Of a stretch of DNA of 64,000 nt, positions 21,066 to 31,342 are shown one piece after another (positions within the stretch are counted from its first letter, which is position 1; each line of letters opens with the position of its first letter). The stretch is from Puccinellia tenuiflora (Eukaryota > Streptophyta > Magnoliopsida > Poales > Poaceae): positions 643,178-707,177 of the forward strand of contig QRDG01000414.1 in assembly GCA_012064385.1 (NCBI GenBank). Direction: 5' to 3'. The notes under the pieces were generated by a model, which saw only the letters and a list, made by a program, of their open reading frames with translations, was not told where the DNA came from and ran no database searches. Position numbers and translations under genes: made by a program.

Positions 21066-23468
21066 ATGTCGAGGTCGGGTGGGCAGCAGGTCCAGTACTA
21101 CGATGCATTGTTGGGGACTTACGTATCGCGCTCCGCCGGGCAACGTAGTAATACCAATAGCAGCAGTATGTCTTGGTCATGGCTCAAGCTGAACTATGAG
21201 GAGATGAAAGTGGTCGCCTACATTGGAGCATCAGCAGCTCTGTGCTGGGCAGCGTGGAGGTACTACGGCCGTAAGACATGTCTCAGCACCTATGGCCGGG
21301 ACATGACGGCGTCTGCTGCGAAGCTCGACCCCGTGATCGGCCGCGACGACGAGATCGACCGCGTCGTCTGCATCCTCAGCCGGCGAACCAAGAACTGCGC
21401 CGCGCTCGTGGGCGCGGCGGGAGTCGGCAAGACGGCCGTCGTGGAGGGCCTCGCCCAGCGCATCGCCGCCGGAACGGTTCCGGCCGCGCTCGCCGGAGCA
21501 CGCGTCGTGGAGGTCGACTTCGGAGCAATGGTGGCCGGAACGGTGTACCGTGGGATGTTCGAGGAGCGGATGAAGAACGTGATCAAGCAGGCGGAGGATG
21601 CGGACGGCAAGATCATCTTGTTTATCGACGAGATGCACATGATGCTTGGTGCTGGGCGGGGCCAGTACGCGAACACCAGCACGGACGGTGCCAACCTGCT
21701 GAAGCCGGCGTTGGCCCGTGGTCGCATCCGCTGCGTGGGTGCCACTACCTACGACGAGTTCTGTAGGTACATCGAGAAGGATGCCGCGCTCGAGCGCCGT
21801 TTTCAGAAGGTGCACATTGAGGAGCCGAGCATGGATGCCACAATTAAAATTCTTCAGGGGCTAAAGACGCGGTACCAGGAGCATCATCGGGTGGAAATCC
21901 AAGAATCTACCCTTGTCGCCGCGGCACACCTCGCTGGCCGCTACATCACCGATCGGCAATTTCCTGACAAAGCAATTGATTTAGTTGACGAGGCATGCGC
22001 CACAAAAATGTTGCAGGTCGGCAACAACAGAGAAGAAGAAGAAGCACCCAAGGAATTATTGTTAGTAGGTCCGGATGATGTTGCCCGGGTAAGCATGTTT
22101 AATTCCTTGTGATGGAATTTGTTCAAGCGATGCTTCCCATTGCTTTTATCAATTCGATTTAATATATATGTTTGCCTGTTGTTCCTATTAATACTATTAG
22201 GTTGTCAGCCGATGGACTGGGATTCCTGTCACTGAGATTGATCAAGAGGACAAGGATAAATTGATGCATCTAGCAGATAGATTGCATGATCGAGTAGTCG
22301 GCCAAAATGAAGCGGTCAATTTAGTCACACAAGCATTGCTACGTTCTAGGGTTGGCCTTCGTCACGCTGGACAACCAATAGGTTCTTTCCTCTTTTTAGG
22401 TTCGACCGGTGTCGGAAAGACGGAGCTTGCGAAAGCTCTCGCTGAGCAACTTTTTGGGAGCGAGAAAATATTGATTCGTTTTGACATGTCCGAATATGTT
22501 GGTGCTGGATCCGTTTTCCGTCTTATCGGAGCTCCTCCAAGGTTTGTATATCATCTTACACCTATCATATTTGGTCTTTTAGCTAGTTCGACTAATCTTT
22601 ATGGCTCTTTCTTAAAGCTACTTTGGGCACGAAGACGGTGGCCAACTGACGGAGAAAGTGAGAAGACGTCCATATAGTGTCATTCTATTTGATGAGGTTG
22701 AGAAGGCAGATCCCTCTATATTCAATATATTTCTTCAACTCCTTGACGATGGTGTGTTAACTGATGGTAAAGGCCGGACTGTGGATTTTAAAAATACCAT
22801 CATAATCATGACCTCTAATCTAGGAGCAGAACACCTAGTCTCAGGAATGGTGGGTGAAAACACAATGAAAACTGCACGTGATCTTCTTATGAAGCAGGTT
22901 TGCATATTCCAAACTAGTACAATGCAAAGACCAAACTATAGATATGCTTTGATCATCACACACGTATGCTTGTTGGTGCAGGTTCAAAACTACTTCAAGC
23001 CCGAGCTTCTCAATAGACTAAGTGAGATTGTGATATTTCAGCCGCTTGCACGCAGCATACTGAAAGAGATTGTGACAATACAAATGAAGAGTGTCATCGC
23101 CAGAGCGGTTGACATGGGCATCTCCGTATCTATAAATGATGATGCGTTGGATGTCATTCTATCCGAATCACATAACCCAGTGAGTACATCTTATCAGGAC
23201 TACTATTGCACGATTAGACTTCACCAGGTTTTTTCCTTGCCTCTTCTTAGGTTTTCGTAACCAAAACTAACCATGCACGTTTCATCTCTCTTAGATCTAC
23301 GGCGCAAGACCCATAAGAAGGTGGTTGGAGAAGAATGTAATGACAGTGCTATGTGATATGCTGGTCAAAGGAGAAGCTATTAAGGGCTCAACAATTTTAA
23401 TTGAAGCGACAGAGGATAATAAGGGGCTGAAATATGAAGTGGCAGGGCAAGAGCCAAGCTGCCAGTAA
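21066..23468 (+). CDS. Two-ring Clp/Hsp100 AAA+ ATPase, ClpB-type, lacking N- and M-domains
   Basis: Five exons join in frame with GT-AG introns: 21066-22088, 22201-22541, 22618-22897, 22982-23179, 23295-23468 (671 aa). The first AAA+ ring has Walker A GAAGVGKT (116-123), Walker B IILFIDE (183-189), pore loop VYRGMFEER and arginine finger ALERRF. The second has Walker A GSTGVGKT (408-415), Walker B VILFDE (476-481), sensor 1 TSNLG and sensor 2 GARPIRR (R619). Ring two resembles Hsp101/ClpB (EHLVSGMVGENTM..., NYFKPELLNRL), with no ClpP-binding loop. The N-terminal substrate domain is absent; residues 49-64 (VVAYIGASAALCWAAW) form a likely membrane segment. Only about 25 residues replace the M-domain. 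The family uses ATP to unfold or disaggregate proteins. Location and substrate are unknown; membrane anchoring is an inference. Confidence 0.88.
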
Positions 23469-24149
23469 ATCGGCAAAAACCAGTGATTTGGTCGTGGCGA
23501 CTATTAATGTTGCACTTGTAAACGCCCAGCTTTGTGACATTTGGTTGTTAGCTTCATTTATTTACCAGCCTTTCGTTGTTGCTCATGCATTTCGTTAAAC
23601 ACTTAACGTCAGTTGCTGAATATTGTAATTAATTAGGATGCATGTATGAATGTTCCATCAAGGTTCAGTTCCCTATTGAGGTGATCACGCAGTACAGCTG
23701 TACGTGTATTGTGTGCGGGATTTACTATCAGTGATACATTATGTATCAACTAAGGTAATTACTTTACTTACGTCCGAGCAATGTCTCTGCCACCCAGCCG
23801 CCTCCGACAAAACCACACTGCCGCCGGGACCGAGAGCAGCGAAGAAGCATTTTGCGAGAGATCCCATCTTCTCAAAACTCGAGATCCGAAAGCCTCTTAG
23901 AATCGAGGGACATCTGATACCAATTGATAGACCAAGCTATCGATGAGAGTAAGAAAGGGATCCACACAAGATCTCATCACTGAACCTGGCCACTTGCAAA
24001 GGACCGATTAGCTAGGGTTTATAGCGATTACAAAAGAGAGACCGTCCTCTCCAGAGGTGGCTAGGGTCTAGACCCAATACATCAAGATGAGGAGATGTTC
24101 TCAAGGTTCTAAGCTTTATAGCCCTAAACGCAAGGTAAACAACACCAAG
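23469..24149. other. 3' flank of the Clp-like gene, no other gene
   Basis: This holds the 3' UTR of the Clp-like gene (AT-rich to about 23660) and unrecognised sequence. The short frame at 23704-23946 has no domain. Confidence 0.4.
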
Positions 24150-24164
24150 AGATAAAGACAACAT

Positions 24165-24534
24165 CCTAGCCAGCGGTAAAAGATTTCCCGAAGCAGTAAC
24201 TTGAATTGGAACCATAGGATCTCTATCTAGTTGTGGCGTGCCGGTTGGTTAACTGAATTCAGGAGTATCTAACCAAAGGTGTCGAAGCCGGCCTGACATG
24301 AACAAACCTCACTGAATCCCGCAATAGTAGACTGGTGCATCAGATGAAGATTGAGAATCGCCCTAACCGCTGGCGAACAAGGCAGTGGTTCACCAGCGGT
24401 AAGTTTCCTTACCACTGGCGAACTAGTTGTTCGCCAGCGGTAAACTGTTACCACTGGCGAAAGGAGCGCTGGCAAACCGTTCGCCAGTGATAGCATATTT
24501 AGGTTCGCCAGTAATAGGCATTTTCCTACTAGTG
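24165..24534. mobile_element. CACTA-like end fragment
   Basis: The sequence ends TTTTCCTACTAGTG at 24534, the 3' terminus of a CACTA-type element. It is preceded by repeated GCCAGCGGTAA / TTACCACTGGCGA motifs in both orientations (24172-24505), as in subterminal regions. No matching CACTAGTAGGAAAA start was found upstream, so this looks like a truncated copy. Confidence 0.6.
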
Positions 24535-24596
24535 TGATATAGATATTAATCCACGGTAGAATTATTTGACCATGCCAACGAACTTACCTCGCTTCT

Positions 24597-25303
24597 TAGA
24601 GCATCTCCAATAGATGATGTATTTTAGGGCACCACATTTTGGTTTTAGGGCACTACATTTTCGGTTATAGGGCACCAAAACTTGTTTTGCTCTGGCAGAT
24701 AATGTATTTTTAGGGCACCAGAAAAATTTGAGCTCCAAGAGATTCCCTAAAACTAGTGCCCTAAAATATATTCGAAGGTGGTGAGGAAGGGAGGCGCATC
24801 TGACGGTCACTGGGCGTCGAGCTCGATTCGGCCACGGAGCTCGCCGGAGGACAAGGAAAGGCAGTGAGGGCAGGGCAGGTCGGCATGGGACGGAGTGGAT
24901 CCTAGGGGTTGCGACCAAATCCGGCAGTGCGGCGCTAATCGGGCATCAGGAGCTCGATTCGGCCACAGAGCTCGCCGGAGACCAAGGAAAGGCGGCGAGG
25001 GCGGGGCAGGTCGGCATGGGACGGAGGAGATCCTGGGGGCTGCGGCCAAATCTGGCGGTGCGACGCTGATCGGTCACATGGGAGCTGCGACGACCTCTCA
25101 TCGATGTCGGTGGGCTGCAGCGGTGCTGCTCGACCATGTGAGGCGGCGGTGGGGCGAGGAACAGCCGAAATCGGCGGATTCGGGCGGTGACGACTCAATA
25201 TTCAGCCGCGATCGCGGGGGTTGCGACAGACGTCCCAAGCGGCGGGAATGAGTGTCGAGGTGTCGAAAAGGCTGGGGGCGGCGGGGGGGGGGGGGGGGGG
25301 TGG
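24597..25303. repeat. Degenerate repeat with 131-bp tandem duplication
   Basis: AGAGCATCTCCAATAGATG at 24599 resembles the outer end of small DNA transposons of grasses. GGGCACCA/TTTTAGGGCAC repeats follow. From 24819 a GC-rich unit of 131 bp occurs twice (GAGCTCGATTCGGCCAC at 24819 and 24950). An 18-base G run lies at 25283-25300. No gene is seen. The Athila-like element inserted at its right edge. Confidence 0.5.
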
Positions 25304-25308
25304 GTCGT

Positions 25309-26670
25309 TGATGCATCCAAAATGCATCCACTTTTCCAAGCACTTTGCCTCATAATTTGCTCCGGGATCCTTCCATATTTGAATAAAACTGCTGATTCTG
25401 ACGCTGTTTTTAGCAAAGTCTCTCCTCTGGCTATTTTTGCAGGAAATAAAATCGGGGAAAAATACCACGTCAGTTTTTCTGGAAAAGAAGCACGATGGAC
25501 AAAAGGATGGACACGAGGGGGTGCCGGAGGGCCAAATGAGGTGGCCCCACGCGGCCCCTGTACCTGGCCGCGTGGGCCCACCCCAAATGGGCCTCGGGCA
25601 CCGTCTCGCCTCCGGTCTTCGACGTACCCCTTTATATACGAGAAAAAACGCTTGCCCTAGGAGGGAGGAGCTTTCGCGAAACACACCGCCGCCGCCACCA
25701 CGTTCTTCGTTTCGGGGACAGATTGATCCAGGATTTCTCCTCCGGTGGAGGGATCCGGAGGCCGTCTTCACCGCCATCTTCACCGCCTTCATCTCCATCG
25801 ACCATGAGCTCTTTCTCCATCACCATGTGTGAGTAGTTTGCTGTAGGCATGTGAGGTGGATGGGGATTGGATGAGATTGACCATGTAATGCTACCCGTTG
25901 TTCGATAATCCTAGGGTTTATCTTGAGGATACTTTTGTATTGTGTTGGTGCACTTATGCTATGTTTAATGCTTGCTACTAGGGCCCGAGTGGCATGATTT
26001 CAGTACTGAACTTATTTGCTTCATCATATAATTGAGTTTGGTATTTACCTGCAAAGTGTATCACCTGCTATTGTGTTGAACCTGCGAACCCTAAAAGTGA
26101 CATATAGGGAAAACAAGGGGGAGATGTTTTAGTTTGAGGATCCTATGTGTTTATGGAGTGTTAATGCATTGTCCCGGTCTACACGAAAGGGTAGACCTTA
26201 ATTACCTGTAGTTCCAAGTTGGCCCCGGTGAAATGGGCAGGTAGGGCAATAGATGTTGTGCAAATTCTCTTGGTTAGTACGCACAACTATTTAAGGAACA
26301 CATACCTACATACATCGGAGTTAGAGAAAAACCCCATTGCTAGCTTTATTTTATTATATGATCAATCTCATTCATGCAACGCCCCGCTGTCACCTCATGC
26401 CTACGTTTTAAATCTCTGAGTTACACTTTCACTTTTCCGGTGAAAACTGGGAAATCCTTGTTACTATTGCTGTTTTATTTCTGCTCGCTTGAATCCTTTA
26501 CTGCCATCACTACTACTGCTGCAAGTTATTGATATACAGGTGTGGTTGAGAGTGACGCCTCAATTGCTAAGGTCTTATTAATATTCTTGTGTTCCCATCG
26601 TGTCGAACTATAAATTTGGGTAATACTTCCCAACGAAGACTTCAGCGATCCCCTATACTTGTGGGCATCA
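25309..26670 (+). repeat. 5' LTR of the Athila-like element
   Basis: TGATGCATCCAAAATGCATC at the start and CTTGTGGGCATCA at the end. A TATA-like TATATA at 25633-25638 with a GC-rich stretch downstream marks the likely U3/R border. The apparent ORFs on either strand are repeated exactly in the other LTR and are not genes. Confidence 0.95.
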
Positions 26671-26680
26671 AGACGTTTTC

Positions 26681-26700
26681 TGGCGCCGTTGCCGGGGAAC
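26681..26700 (+). promoter_or_regulatory. Primer binding site, tRNA-Asp type
   Basis: TGGCGCCGTTGCCGGGGAAC lies 10 bases after the LTR end. It matches the complement of the plant tRNA-Asp 3' end for 17-18 bases, as is usual for the Athila lineage. Confidence 0.85.
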
Positions 26701-26761
26701 CTAGCTTTATTGGTAAGACAACTTGATATCATTTATTTGCTGCATTTACTTGTTCCTAACC

Positions 26762-29409
26762 ATGGGAAAGGAGAAAAGCACTCCTAAGGAAGTGAGGCCT
26801 TCCACTACTCGAGGAGGTAAGGACTTGCTAAGCAGGAAAAACTTTTCACCTGATGTTGCTTCTGCTGTTGTTCCTAAAAAAAGGGAAAGATTGTTTCTAG
26901 TTCACCATTGTCTAAAATGTCTACTAGTAATGAAAGTGATTTAACATGTGGTAGCATAGACAAAGAAGTGACACTTGAAACACCTGAAATTCCTGAAATA
27001 TCTGAGATAACTGAAACACCTGAGAATCCTGAATCTTCTATTAGTAAAAATGTGGAATCTGAACTAGAAGATAGGGAATATTGTGATGATATGGAAACTT
27101 CTTCTGAGAAAGAGGATGCTATTATTAAGGCTTTCATGAGTCCAGATTATGATGAAATGGATAAACTTGCTAGCTATATAAATTCTCCTCTTGATGACTA
27201 TTTTCCTGTTACTGATAAAATGAATGGTCCAGCTATTAAAATTAATGATAAAGACTATGAGTTTAACGTTGATCCTGAAGTGATTGGAAGGGCTGAGAAG
27301 TCTAAGTTTTATGGGAGAGAGGATGAGTTTCCTTTCGATCACATTGCTGATTTGCATGATTTATCTGTGTTATTTGGGAAAGATGAAATTAACCAACGCT
27401 ACTATTTCTTAAAATTGTTTCCTTTTTCTTTGGGAGGAAGTGCTAAAACTTGGTATAATTGTTTAGAACCTGGATGTATTACTAGCAAGGAAGAATGTTT
27501 GCGGATGTTCTTTAATAAGTACTTCCCTGCTAATAAAATTCATGCTCTAACCCTTGAGATTAGTAATTTTTCACAGAAAGAGAAGGAGGATTTACCCCAA
27601 GCTTGGGGGAGGTATAATAAGATGGTTAGGAAATGTCCTACCCATGGCTTCAAGAATAATGAAATACTTGATATATTTTACAATGGACTAACTGAAAACA
27701 CCAGAGGCTATCTTGATAGTATTGCAGGTAATGTTTTCAGGGAAAGGACCGTTGATGAAGCAATTGAGTTATTGCAAACTATCTCAAAGAATTATGATGA
27801 TTGGAATACTGATGAGATATTTCCGGAGAAGAAAGGAGGTATACTCAAACTGGACAAAGAGGCAATGAAAGAAGCCTCAAAGGACATTAAAGAGAAGGGA
27901 ATTAAAACCTCTCATCTCAAGGAATTATCTGAAATGGGTGTCAAACTTCCTAATGATCAACCATGTTTCCCTATCCCAGTCAATGTTATTAGCACCACAA
28001 AAGGTAATGAAAAGGTAACATCCTTTACTGAAGTATCATATGAGAATGATTTTGCTTATCGTCATGATCCTGAAGAGCATAATATTAGAATGATGATCAT
28101 GGAAAACTCTCACAAAATTAAATTTCTTCGTGAAAGTTTGCATGCCAATGTGGGAGAGGTAAAAAGAATTGTTAAACATTGTGAGATGATGAATAATCAA
28201 GTAGAACAAATGATTTCTCTTCAAAATCAATTGTATGAAAAGCTTAATATGAAGAAACAGGTTTGTGGAGTTAATACTAGGGGAGGTGCAAGTACTCAGG
28301 ACCCCGACTATCCTGAAGGCCATCCTAAGAGGAAAGAGCAAGAAGCTCGAAAGAAGAAACTTTCTGCAGGCAAATCTCCCAATGAAAACCAAGATAAAGA
28401 TGATTCTGAAGAACAAGATAATGATATCTCTATTTCTGATGCTGAGACTGAAGATAATAATAATGAAGAGGAGGAATCATCCTCACCTGAAAAAGAACTA
28501 CAAGAAGATGAAAATGTTGAAGAACCTGAAGCAGCTGAGAAGGAAGACCCTCAACCATCTACTGAGAAGAACAAGAAGAAAAACCATCCAAATCCACAAA
28601 AAGGTAAAGAAAGGGATCCATGGGTACAAAGACCCATACCATATCCTCAAGAGGTAATGAAAACTTTGGACGACACTAGATTTGAGAAGTTCTTTGAGTT
28701 GATTAAATCTTTATATTTGCAAATTCCTCTTGTTGATGCTATTAAAATTCCTCCTTATTCAAAATACATGAAAGATATTGTCACTAATAAAAGAAAGATT
28801 TCTACTGATGCTATTACTGCTATGCTTGCTGATTACTCCTTTAAAGGGAAAGTGCCTGAAAAACGTGGAGATCCCGGTATTCCAACTATTCCTTGTCATA
28901 TTAAAGAAACTTATGTGAGATATGCACTATGTGATTTGGGGGCTGGTGTTAGTGTCATGCCTTTCTCTTTGTATAAGAAACTTGATTTAAACAAATTGGT
29001 TCCAACTGAAGTTTCATTGCAAATGGCTGATAAATCAACTGCTATACCTATTGGAATATGTGAGGATGTACCTATTTCTGTTGCTAATGTGTTAATCCCT
29101 ACAGACTTTGTTGTATTAGACATGCCTGAGGATGATAACTTGTCTATTATCCTTGGTAGACCTTTCTTAAACACTGCAGGGGCTGTGATAGATTGCACTG
29201 AAAGCAAAGTGACATTCAACGTTAAAGGAAAGGAGCACACTATCTATTTCCCCAAGAAGAAAGTTGTTACAATGGTAAACCAAATGGTGAATTGCATTAA
29301 AAGAAATACTCTTATAGTTGGAAGCTTTGAAATTCCCTTACCACCTCCTGAACCAAAATATGCTACCATAATGATTGGAACTATTCCAATCAAATATGAG
29401 GTAACTTGA
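26762..29409 (+). pseudogene. Athila-type Gag-protease polyprotein, frame broken near the start
   Basis: The natural start is ATG 26762, whose frame ends at 26944. The main frame overlaps it and runs open to 29409 (833 codons from 26908). A length change in the A run at 26876-26882 would explain the break. Domains in the main frame are an acidic N-terminus, then a retrotransposon Gag domain (RYYFLKLFPFSLGGSAKTWY, FFNKYFPANKIHALTLEI, ERTVDEAIELLQTISKNYDD). A highly acidic linker with Lys-rich blocks follows. Last is a retroviral-type aspartic protease region (RYALCDLGAGVSVMPFSLYK, ILGRPFLNTAGAVIDC). The protein stops right after the protease, where pol would normally continue. It would form particles if expressed from the downstream Met. 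Confidence 0.85.
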
Positions 29410-30156
29410 ATCTCTTCTTTACATATAAAAATAAAGATCATGTGTTATATCCTTTACATATTATTAATGAGACCTGATCAACCTCATTATTAATATGGAA
29501 ATGATGCAAACTTGATTCCTATAAAGATTGCTTGCATTTTTTATTTTATATACTCAAGAATTCTTAGAATATTTGCTTGGGCATATTTATTTCAAAGTGC
29601 AGAAATTTCAGAAATCTAGTTTGAAAAAGTCTCTGTAGAAAATTTTCTCGAAAAATTCCAGAAAAATTCAGAGGTAAGTTATTTTCAAGGGAGAGCTCAC
29701 AGCCAAAAGAGGGACACCAGAGGGCCACCAGGGGCCAAAAGAGGGTGCCCCACGCGGCCACTGTACCTGGCCGCGTGGGACCCCCCACTTTGGTCCACAG
29801 GTGGAGTTAGGTGAGGAGTCGGGGCTCATCTCCTTCCTCTCGACAGAAAACCAGCTCCAGGTATTTTCTCCAAAAAATTTCGTGCTCTCTTGCTGCTCTC
29901 CCTGGATCTCCAAGTTTAGAGCAGCTTTCTCGAATCTGTTTGGTGGGATTACTCCTTGGTATGTGACTTCTCCACTCATCCAATTAGTTTTTGTTCTTGT
30001 GCTTTGTATCTGAAGTATTTTGCTACACTAGGTGTCACTAAATATGTTTGAGAAATCCATGGATTTAAGTTTTCTAGTTGATATTGATGCATGATATTGA
30101 TGTGGAGACTAGATGTGGATGGCTTAATGTTGTATTAGAGTTTCACATCTTGATTT
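29410..30156 (+). other. Spacer replacing pol, with an LTR-like stretch
   Basis: No open frame with polymerase or integrase motifs occurs here. The stretch 29695-29800 (GCCCCACGCGGCCACTGTAC, CTGGCCGCGTGGGA) is similar to 25540-25580 of the LTR (GCCCCACGCGGCCCCTGTAC). This suggests that part of an LTR or of a related element was joined in when the polymerase region was lost. Confidence 0.55.
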
Positions 30157-30186
30157 TTGTTGAAATTTATTTATGGGCAGCAAGGT

Positions 30187-31320
30187 ACCATGTTTAGCAA
30201 GGGCAAAGGATTGCTTGGGATGAGCTCAAGGCCCAAGAGAAGAGCATGCAGAGTCTCCCTCAACTACGATGACAATCACCTTTGGGAGGACTCCGCATCA
30301 TTTGTGGGGGAGAAGTTGAGGATTCACACGACGAGATGGCAAGACCCCCGTGTTCTTCAACAATGGGGAATGGAAGAGGATTTCAACTCCTTCGCCACAG
30401 CGACCGGGTTGCTGACATTTTCTCAAAACCCACAGGACACATACGAGGAACTCTCACGAGAGTTCCTCTCTACCTTCAGATTCGAAGGGCCCGAGACTCA
30501 CAGGCACAAGAATAAAAGTAAGGCACATTCTCTCACTTTTGTTTGCAAGTTTAGTATGAAGGGAGAGCGTCTTGTTATGTCTCTAGATGAGTTTTGCAAT
30601 GCTATAGGTGTAGCAAACACGGGGAGTTGGGAAGAAACCGGTGCTGATTCAAATCCTGAACTTGTTAATTTCTGGCACTCTGTTTCTGTTAATTCCCTTG
30701 ATAGACTAAATAGGGGCAAATTCACTCACATACAGCACCCTAGCTTGAGGTACTTTGCGTTGTTCCTTGCAAGAGACAACACTTCTGCCTGCACTGGACC
30801 TATTATTTATTTGCTTAAATGTGCAAAAGAGAACAAACCATGTGAGTATAACTTGGGGGTAATTCTTGCTAGATCATTGCATAATGTTGTAAGGAGAAAT
30901 GCCACTGATGAAACCCCAATTTACGCTGGTGCTATTGCTACTTTAGTCTATAAATACATTAAAGATGAAAGAGGATATAATGATAATATGGGAACCCTTG
31001 TAGAGAAGTCCACATTACTTGATTTTGCTTTGATTTCCAACATGGGAATGAGTGTTCCGTATGGAGGGATTCATCTCTACACATATTTGAGTACTAATGG
31101 ACAGAAAGTGTCCATTAGGCTCCCCTGTACTGACCTCTTTGACAGGAGCACTGGAAAGTGGATCGTGAGGGAAGAGCCACCGCAGGAGGAGGCACAAGCT
31201 CCAGCGATGCAGGTGTACCAACCTCAAGAGAGGCCACAATACCCAGGCATGGGGGGCTACACATATGGTTACCACCTTAGAGGTGGAAGTGGTGGATATG
31301 GCTACCACCCAGGATATTAG
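30187..31320 (+). CDS. Athila ORF-1 family protein (env position)
   Basis: A single frame encodes MFSKGKGLLGMSSRPKRRAC at its likely start (an in-frame ATG at 30157 is 10 codons further out). A globular region follows with LTFVCKFSMKGERLVMSLDE, RYFALFLARDNTSACTGPII and RRNATDETPIYAGAIATLVY. This is the pattern of the Athila ORF-1 family (putative plant transposon protein), whose members occupy the env position in Athila elements. The tail is rich in Gly and Tyr (GGSGGYGYHPGY). No transmembrane segment is obvious, so an envelope role is not supported here. The function of this family is not known. The frame is intact, which fits the young age of the element. Confidence 0.75.
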   Translation, partial: TMFSKGKGLLGMSSRPKRRACRVSLNYDDNHLWEDSASFVGEKLRIHTTRWQDPRVLQQWGMEEDFNSFATATGLLTFSQNPQDTYEELSREFLSTFRFEGPETHRHKNKSKAHSLTFVCKFSMKGERLVMSLDEFCNAIGVANTGSWEETGADSNPELVNFWHSVSVNSLDRLNRGKFTHIQHPSLRYFALFLARDNTSACTGPIIYLLKCAKENKPCEYNLGVILARSLHNVVRRNATDETPIYAGAIATLVYKYIKDERGYNDNMGTLVEKSTLLDFALISNMGMSVPYGGIHLYTYLSTNGQKVSIRLPCTDLFDRSTGKWIVREEPPQEEAQAPAMQVYQPQERPQYPGMGGYTYGYHLRGGSGGYGYHPGY

Positions 31321-31329
31321 CTTGACTGC

Positions 31330-31342
31330 AAGCTTGGGGGAG
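31330..31342 (+). repeat. Second polypurine-tract-like site
   Basis: AAGCTTGGGGGAG directly after the ORF-1 stop is identical to the 13 bases at 32961-32973 before the 3' LTR. It could prime plus-strand synthesis internally. Confidence 0.5.

Noticed and set aside
25437..25832. LTR-internal frames that look like small genes (repeated at 33103-33393)
   Set aside because: They occur in both LTRs, which identifies them as LTR sequence; Pro/Arg-rich with no domain.
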